Source: Reticulitermes lucifugus (taxonomy: Eukaryota; Arthropoda; Insecta; Blattodea; Rhinotermitidae). From it: a DNA stretch of 64,000 nt. Location of the stretch: the NCBI GenBank assembly GCA_026260175.1, contig JAKCWW010000107.1, forward strand, positions 62,001 to 126,000, in the 5' to 3' direction. The translations under genes were made by a program, and so were the position numbers. The notes beneath the pieces are model-generated. The model was not told the DNA's origin. It saw only the letters and a program-made list of their open reading frames with translations, and made no database searches. Below, piece by piece: positions 58,393 to 64,000 of this stretch. Within the stretch, counting starts at the first letter, position 1, and each line of letters starts with the position of its first letter.

Positions 58393-59360
58393 GGAGCCTC
58401 TTTTTTCAAGGCTCCAAACTGAAAAAAAAGGATCCACCTTCCCTCAAAACAAACACTTCACAGCAGTATATGCAGGACTGTGTGTTGTCTGCACTTGTTT
58501 TTATGTCAGTTTGTGTGTTCCCTGATATTCTGTTTTACTTTTTTATCTGATTCTGTAATTGATCTCACGGCTGTTGAATGACGTCGAAAGAATTGAAGTT
58601 CAGCGAACGTTAAGAATTCAAGCCATTCTATAGAAATACGCAAGACACTCATTATTATCATTCTAGGACAAGAAAAGTTAGCACATACGTTTCGCTGCAA
58701 GGTACCTGGCTAGTATCCAAATTTCGAATATAATGACAGGGATAGTGATATATTTTGTTCCACTGGCATATTCTCAGCCCCAGATATCGGATGCGCTTTC
58801 CAGGTGTGCGACTTTTTTCCATGTCATATACAGTGGTTCCATCACCGTACAGATATTTTTATTAATACCGCTTTATTTGTCAATGAGTTTCTCTTTATGA
58901 AATACATAAATATTTACAAATTTCATTATTTTGAAATAAAAACTCGTAATTCTCAGAAGTACGAATACGGTTGTACCGAGTTGCAGCATATTAAATGTAT
59001 GAAATATTACAATTACAGATATTCACACATTACGCTACTGATGTCTTTCTTGTATTGGAAATCCCTTACCAAAGCTTGATCAAAACGTTGCTCGTGCGGA
59101 CCTACAGTTTTCCTTTCACGTACTGAATATTAATCTCATGTGTGGGGCGCGACACGAAACTTTACATTACACAGTCGACGTGCATTATTTTACGTTTTAA
59201 ATAATTAGCAAATAAGAAACAGACATCCAAGGGTCATAGGAAAACATATGCAAACTGTAACTCTTAAAAACATTCAATAACAAATAACCACAGAAGACAC
59301 TTTATGCTTTACATATGTGGTGGTGTTTTTAAAACCAGTAGGCCTATTGGGTGGAGTAGA
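58393..59360. other. unannotated DNA
   Basis: Frames of 60-91 codons (58506 minus, 58804 plus) have no motif. Nothing else. Confidence 0.42.
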
Positions 59361-59641
59361 TGGGCTACGAGCCGATCCCAGTGGCCGCGCGGTCAAAGGC
59401 GTGGGTCTACGGCCGCTCGCTTGCTGGGATTTGGGTTCGAATCCCGCCGAGGGCATGGATGCCTGTCTCTTGTCAGTGTTGTATGTTGTCAGGTAGAGGT
59501 CTCTGCGATGAGCCTGTCCCTCGTCCAGAGGAGTCCTACCGAGTGTGGTGTGTCTGAGTGTGATCGTGAAGCCTCGATAATGACGAGGCCTAGGCCCCCT
59601 AGGAGCTGTCGAGCCGTAGAAAAAAAAATGGTGGGTTACGA
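59361..59641 (+). mobile_element. SINE-A copy 7, best-preserved full-length copy
   Basis: The element is 59371-59629. Internal pol III promoter: A box TGGCCGCGCGG at 59382 and a perfect B box GGTTCGAATCC at 59434-59444. Their 52-base spacing suits a class II (long variable arm) tRNA, and TGGCCGNGCGGTCNAAGGCG resembles tRNA-Leu. The body runs GTTGTCAGGTAGAGGTCTCT, CTCGTCCAGAGGAGTCCTAC, GATCGTGAAGCCTCGATAAT and GAGGCCTAGGCCCCCTAGGA, then GCTGTCGAGCCGT and an A-tail. TGGGCTACGA (59361-59370) and TGGGTTACGA (59632-59641) form a 9/10 target duplication. The frames read across it on both strands are not genes. Confidence 0.95.
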
Positions 59642-59759
59642 AATGTCAAGTAGTTATGCACAGTAATGATATATTAGCATAATTACGTAGTATAATAATG
59701 CCACCTACAAATGAAAATAAAATTAATCAGTCTGTAGGAGAAGAATTCTACTTGAGAAG

Positions 59760-60055
59760 TTAATAGGTGCTAAGATACTAAAAAAATTCCGTAACTTTAT
59801 GGAACCTGAAGGATCATTAAAATGCGTATAAGAGCTTGCCATTGGACCCTTTCCTAAGTCAATTTAATCTCATCAGACTCTTGGTCTCTACTTCTCTAAG
59901 ACCTAAAATCTCTTTTAATTATATATTTTAAGTTTTTCACATGTCTCTCACGTGGTTCCAGCTCTTCAATTTTCCATATAAGAATCGCCTTATGAGTCAT
60001 GATTTTTCGTGTGTGCTACACGTTATGTCCATTCGATCCATCTAGATTTGATTTA
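59760..60055 (-). mobile_element. LINE-A-like 3' end, highly decayed copy 6
   Basis: In plus orientation, GGTGCTAAGATACTAAAAAA, ATTCCGTAACTTTATGGAAC and CCTTTCCTAAGTCAATTTAA align in order with the UTR and DWINLAQ regions of the copy at 15634. Later segments are too diverged to follow with confidence. Confidence 0.45.
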
Positions 60056-60545
60056 ACTAATTACGTGTTACAAACTAGATAATTTTCATTATTCATATTT
60101 CACATAAATCATTAATAAATAATTAAAAAGTAAATTTTGTGTGATTACGGGAGAACATTACATCGTACTTAAAAGTTGCTAAATAAATTATGCTGAATTC
60201 CACTCTAGTCTATATTGACATTCAAATTTAATCCGAGAGTACATATGAGAGCTACCAACAATACGATTTGTATTTAGTTTAAATCTACTTCATAACTTTG
60301 TTCAAGGGTTCTCAAATCCAGTTTTGAATATTGCAGCAATTATCATGATTAAAGTTTTCGACATCCAAAAAAAAAGTACACGTGCTTATTATGAATCCAA
60401 TCAACATACAGGTGCCCATAAGACCTAAGCTAAATTTCCGGGATGCTCTCCATTTCTCAATCAGTGTTTGCATTATATGATACAGACTGCCTCATACTCT
60501 TTATAGGATAAGATATTGTATATACACAACAGAACAAACAGCGGA
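60056..60545. other. unannotated AT-rich DNA
   Basis: Nothing recognisable. Confidence 0.45.
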
Positions 60546-60813
60546 TTTATTTTATTTTTTCCCATGGCGCAACAGTCCCTGGTAGGCCAGTACCTCCTCA
60601 TTATGGAGGCTTCACGATCACACTCAAGTAGACACATCACACGACGTAAGACTCCTCTGGACGAGTGATCAGCCCGACGCTGAAACGTCTTCCTGACAAC
60701 AAGCAACAGTTACAAGACAGATATTCATGCTCCCGAACGGATTCGAACCCACAATCTCAGCAAGCGAGCAGCCGCAGACCCACGACTTAGACCGCGCCGC
60801 CACTGGGATCGGC
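60546..60813 (-). mobile_element. SINE-A copy 8, full length
   Basis: In plus orientation: a T-run with interspersed A (60546-60560), CCCATGGCGCAACAGTCCC, body CTCCTCTGGACGAGTGATCA, B-box complement GGATTCGAACCC, and the head complement ending CCGCCACTGGGATCGGC at 60813. It has the GTTGCGCCATGGG type of 3' end, like the copies at 14874 and 20820. Possible degraded target duplications GGATTTATTTTA and GGAATTAATTTTA flank it. Confidence 0.93.
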
Positions 60814-62470
60814 GGAATTAATTTTAATATAAAACATTTATTTTTGGGGTAAAACAAATAAGATTTCCCTGAAAAACGTGTTTCTGAAAATTGCGACAAG
60901 TTTTATTTAGGTGTCTGGATACTACCCAGTTATGTTGGTGTGTGAAGATGTTACTCGTGTATGTTTCTGTGTTCATTTTTCCGACACCCTCTTATACTAC
61001 AATTAAATATTAATCTTAATTGTTTGTTTCGCTCAAACATGAACATTAAAACAGTCCCTACTCCAGACAAAAAACACCAACTTGTGAGTCATGGGAAATT
61101 ATGAGGTGGAGGATATACTGAACTTTTCAATGGCAAAAATTTTAAAATTTTAATTTAGCCATTCTACAAAGCGGAAATAAAAAATAAGAATATGGCTGCT
61201 GTGCGGGCTATAGTAGTGCGAGATGGTGCTGCTTAACCCTTCGAAATATGAGAACATAATGCCCGGAACGAGGGCTTCTGCAGCCATTTTCAACTGCAGT
61301 ACCTATCCCGAAATTAATTTATGCTGTCGCATTACTGGCATTGCTAATAATTCGGCAGCTACAACACGAATGACCTTCCTTCTAGCACCTTACATTTTAC
61401 CTGCTTCTTATTTTACATCATACGCAGTCGACACTTAAGGTGGTCCTAAGTTCCTCTTACCTTGATGTAAAGCAAACAATGGGTTCCTGCCTCGTGTTTG
61501 TGAGAAACAAGAGATAAAATCTTCGGTGCTCTTGGTGGTTGAATAGAAAATGAGAGGGAATGGTAAATTAATTGTTGATGCCTAAGAGAGAAAATTGGAA
61601 TTTCAAGGAGATTATATTTTCGCGGCAACTTTAATGAAACACGTCCACAAAATTGAAGATTAACTCTTATAATAGAATCTTCAAGTACTATCGTCTGTAA
61701 TCATAATATTTTTCTCTTACTTCACTCTAAGGGAAGATCTTAGAGCACTCTGTTGTTTTTCGGATAGGGTGTCGCTTGTTTGGCGTGGGGATTATTGATG
61801 AGGTCTGCAGATGGAATGGTGTTGTTGGTTCACCGGTTCTGAACGCAGCCTACAGGTCTATGTAGAGTCACTCATGAATAACGACTTGCAAAGACAAGGG
61901 TCTGAAAGTGATAAATCACGCCTGTGATGAGTGTTACTTTCTGAAGTAAAGTTTCAAATAATCTTGGTGCACTATAATATATTTAGTTATGATTCGTTTT
62001 CCTGTAAATATAAATAGCAGTTTAAATTAAGTAAAAATTACTCTTGAGGCAACCATCCACCCAGACACTTACAGTGAACTTCTGATTGCAATAAGGTAAG
62101 TAGATTCGGAGTCGGTTTTGGAAGTCTTCTCTTTCCTTTACTTTTTCTACACCCTCATATTCGTTTATTCCTTCAGCTGCCATTCACTATACGCACTTAA
62201 GGGAATAGACATATAAAACATCAATATATAAGTCACGAATTGACTTCAGTTCTATGTCGTATCGTATTTCAGATCATTAGCTTCGTGAGATTTGTCCCTC
62301 ATTTTGTGTCTTCAAAGTAATACAAAATAAACAAAACTCTATGTGCCGGGGGACACTTGAAATTCTGGAATTTTCAATGTTATTCTTGAAAATAATCATA
62401 ACTTTCAAATCTACGGAAAATAACAAAAAAAAACGGCAAAAATCTTGCGCTCCACAGACATCCTCTAGAT
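60814..62470. other. unannotated DNA
   Basis: Frames of 60-71 codons at 61223 (+) and 61446 (-) have no motif. A less AT-rich patch at about 61750-61930 holds nothing recognisable. Confidence 0.42.
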
Positions 62471-62624
62471 AAAATTCACCCTAGAACAGGCCATGAAGGC
62501 CCAGATGTGGAAAGAGGTATAGCTCTACTCATTCTTTAACCTCAGTGCTAGATGGGGGTGGGTGGTCAACGCCACGCCCCGGCCGCTTTACCCCCGGGAA
62601 TGACCCGGTACCCATTGTAGAGTA
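62471..62624 (-). mobile_element. SINE-C copy 2, 5'-truncated
   Basis: It is the reverse complement of the 3' part of the element at 5993. AAAATTCACCCTAGAACAGG, CCATGAAGGCC, TTTAACCTCAGTGCTAGATG and GTCAACGCCACGCCCCGGCC then CCCCCGGGAATGACC align along their length. The tRNA-like head is missing. This copy is GC-richer than copy 1. Confidence 0.85.
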
Positions 62625-64000
62625 TTACCTTATAACCTTGATATTTCATCCGAGATTATTTGAATTTATTAGTCAGTCCTAATAATACCTACAAAATCAC
62701 TATCACGAGCAGGTACACCTTTCTTATTCAAGTCATTCTTATAGAAGTAGTGTTATATAACTGCCCCTAATATACTACAAACAGCTTATGTTATACTTAG
62801 GCTTATGTGGTTGCTTTGTTTGAAAATTCTTCTTGAAAAGTTAAAAGTAGCTGACATAATAAAAAAGACGCGTGCTTTTAAAGTAAGCCGAACGTTCATC
62901 ACTACATTTAAAAAATAACACATTTGGTCCCTTTTATATTTCCATACGATCTCTAAATTTTATTTTTCCTTCAGATTTAAGACTATTTATCCTTAGCCTT
63001 TCCCAAAAATGCTAGACGTCGCGCTCACGAAATCACAACTTCATTTGAACAGTCAAATATCTGAAAAAAGGTACAATTTGAGAACAACATCATTGCAACA
63101 TTTCATTCGTCTTTCACTTTAAATCCACTCTCTTAGTCCCTATTATTCTTCCCAGACATACCTTCGCCAACACCCTCTTTCCCTGTTCTTCCCATAGGAT
63201 TACATATCAATCAAGATTGGAGAAAGCCTTATCGTATTTATCATGATAGGAATTTTATTTCATAGAGATTATACAAAAATCCAGCACTGTCCCCTATCTC
63301 TAAGACAAAAATATAATATGAAAAAGTTTGAAAATTAAACTGTACTATAGGTAACGTAGTGTCATGTTATTCGACAATAACAGATCCGCGTGAATTGAAT
63401 ATACAATATAATTCTCGTGCACTAAGTTCCAAAATCGCTTGTCCACAAACACAAATAAACTATTCACAGTGAATATAATGCATTTGACAATGATGTATAC
63501 ATTGCACTGACAAATATGTATGCGTGTCCTCAAATCATTTGCAGTGAAAGAAATATTGTCGGAAAATTAATTCAAACACTATGCACAACTGCTTAGTGTA
63601 CTTTTATACGAATGAAACGAGGTGGATGTAGGGAAAAAATATGAAAAAAGTGTTGAAATGGATGGCACAAAAATTTAATTATTTTGTGGCGCTTATGTGA
63701 TGGAAATGGAAAAGGTGGTTGTTGGAAGGGGTGTGAGGCTTTGAAGGGGAGTGCGACTAGGTAACGAAGGGCTGTAGATTATTGGGTTTGCAACAGCCGA
63801 GACAGAGTGAAAATTTGTGAGAGTTCGCAGAGTTGTTGAGAGCTGATTGCGTCACAGGATGATAACTCTGCTGACACGCAGAGAGCAAAACCTATAAATT
63901 GCAAAATAAGTTTCGCATATTCTCCCACATAAGTGTTTTTTAAACACGCTTATCCTACTCGATGCACGTTTTCATGCACACTTTCCCACTTTAACTGCAC
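62625..64000. other. unannotated DNA
   Basis: No gene is recognised. A G-rich patch lies at about 63620-63790 on the plus strand, and a TATAAAT is at 63892, but there is no downstream ORF to make it a promoter. Confidence 0.4.

Noticed and set aside
59371-59450. Functional tRNA-Leu gene
   Set aside because: A and B boxes are present, but it has no acceptor-stem pairing and is followed by a SINE body and A-tail; seven other copies exist in the window.
63880-63900. TATAAAT as a core promoter
   Set aside because: There is no downstream ORF, and such words are expected by chance in AT-rich DNA.

Overview
This 64 kb window is AT-rich animal DNA, almost certainly from an insect. Retroelement tails embedded in it belong to families I associate with cockroaches, termites and other Polyneoptera: a LINE tail of the RRIRWAGHV / RVLVGKPEG type, and tRNA-headed SINEs with a 'CCATGTGGGATTTGTGGTGGAC' type body (written here only as a family label). 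That placement is from memory, not from a search. I find no convincing protein-coding gene, rRNA, functional tRNA, CRISPR array or bacterial-type operon. The open frames are short (at most 179 codons), scattered on both strands, and the longest ones lie in repeats. The window is best read as intergenic or large-intron DNA.

The recognisable content is repeats. (1) SINE-A: eight copies of a ~259 bp element with a tRNA-Leu-like head, four on each strand (2303, 14874, 20820, 36544, 57123, 58125, 59371, 60546). The best copy is at 59371-59629. The copy at 2303 contains the only assembly gap (108 N). (2) SINE-B: five degraded copies of a second tRNA-headed family (3786, 19015, 21405, 33238, 39775). 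(3) SINE-C: two copies (5993 and 62471). (4) Two further tRNA-like heads (36174, 42463). (5) 3'-end fragments of a LINE (8045, 11255, 15634, 38240, 50935, 59760, plus a 3'UTR scrap at 51735) and one tail of another LINE (37882).

The most interesting layer is a set of about fourteen loci that share CTGANGATGG - short stem - CCGAAAC. The stem changes in sequence but keeps pairing between loci. Four of these loci are large fold-back (inverted-repeat) elements of roughly 205-246 bp, at 16878, 29489, 32245 and 48632, with one motif in each arm. The layout resembles the hammerhead ribozyme core (CUGANGA - stem II - GAAA) known from Penelope-like retroelements. All of them have one extra U before stem II, so the ribozyme reading is a hypothesis.

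Region by region: 1-15 kb holds a short tandem repeat, a broken ORF, the gapped SINE, one unexplained ORF, SINE-B, SINE-C and LINE tails. 15-30 kb holds the best LINE tail, two fold-backs, SINEs and a 158-codon unexplained ORF. 30-45 kb holds the largest fold-back, a fresh 122 bp tandem duplication, LINE tails and a long tetranucleotide microsatellite. 45-57 kb is mostly blank apart from a fold-back and degenerate repeats. 57-61 kb is the densest SINE cluster. 61-64 kb is nearly featureless. No cooperating gene set is present.
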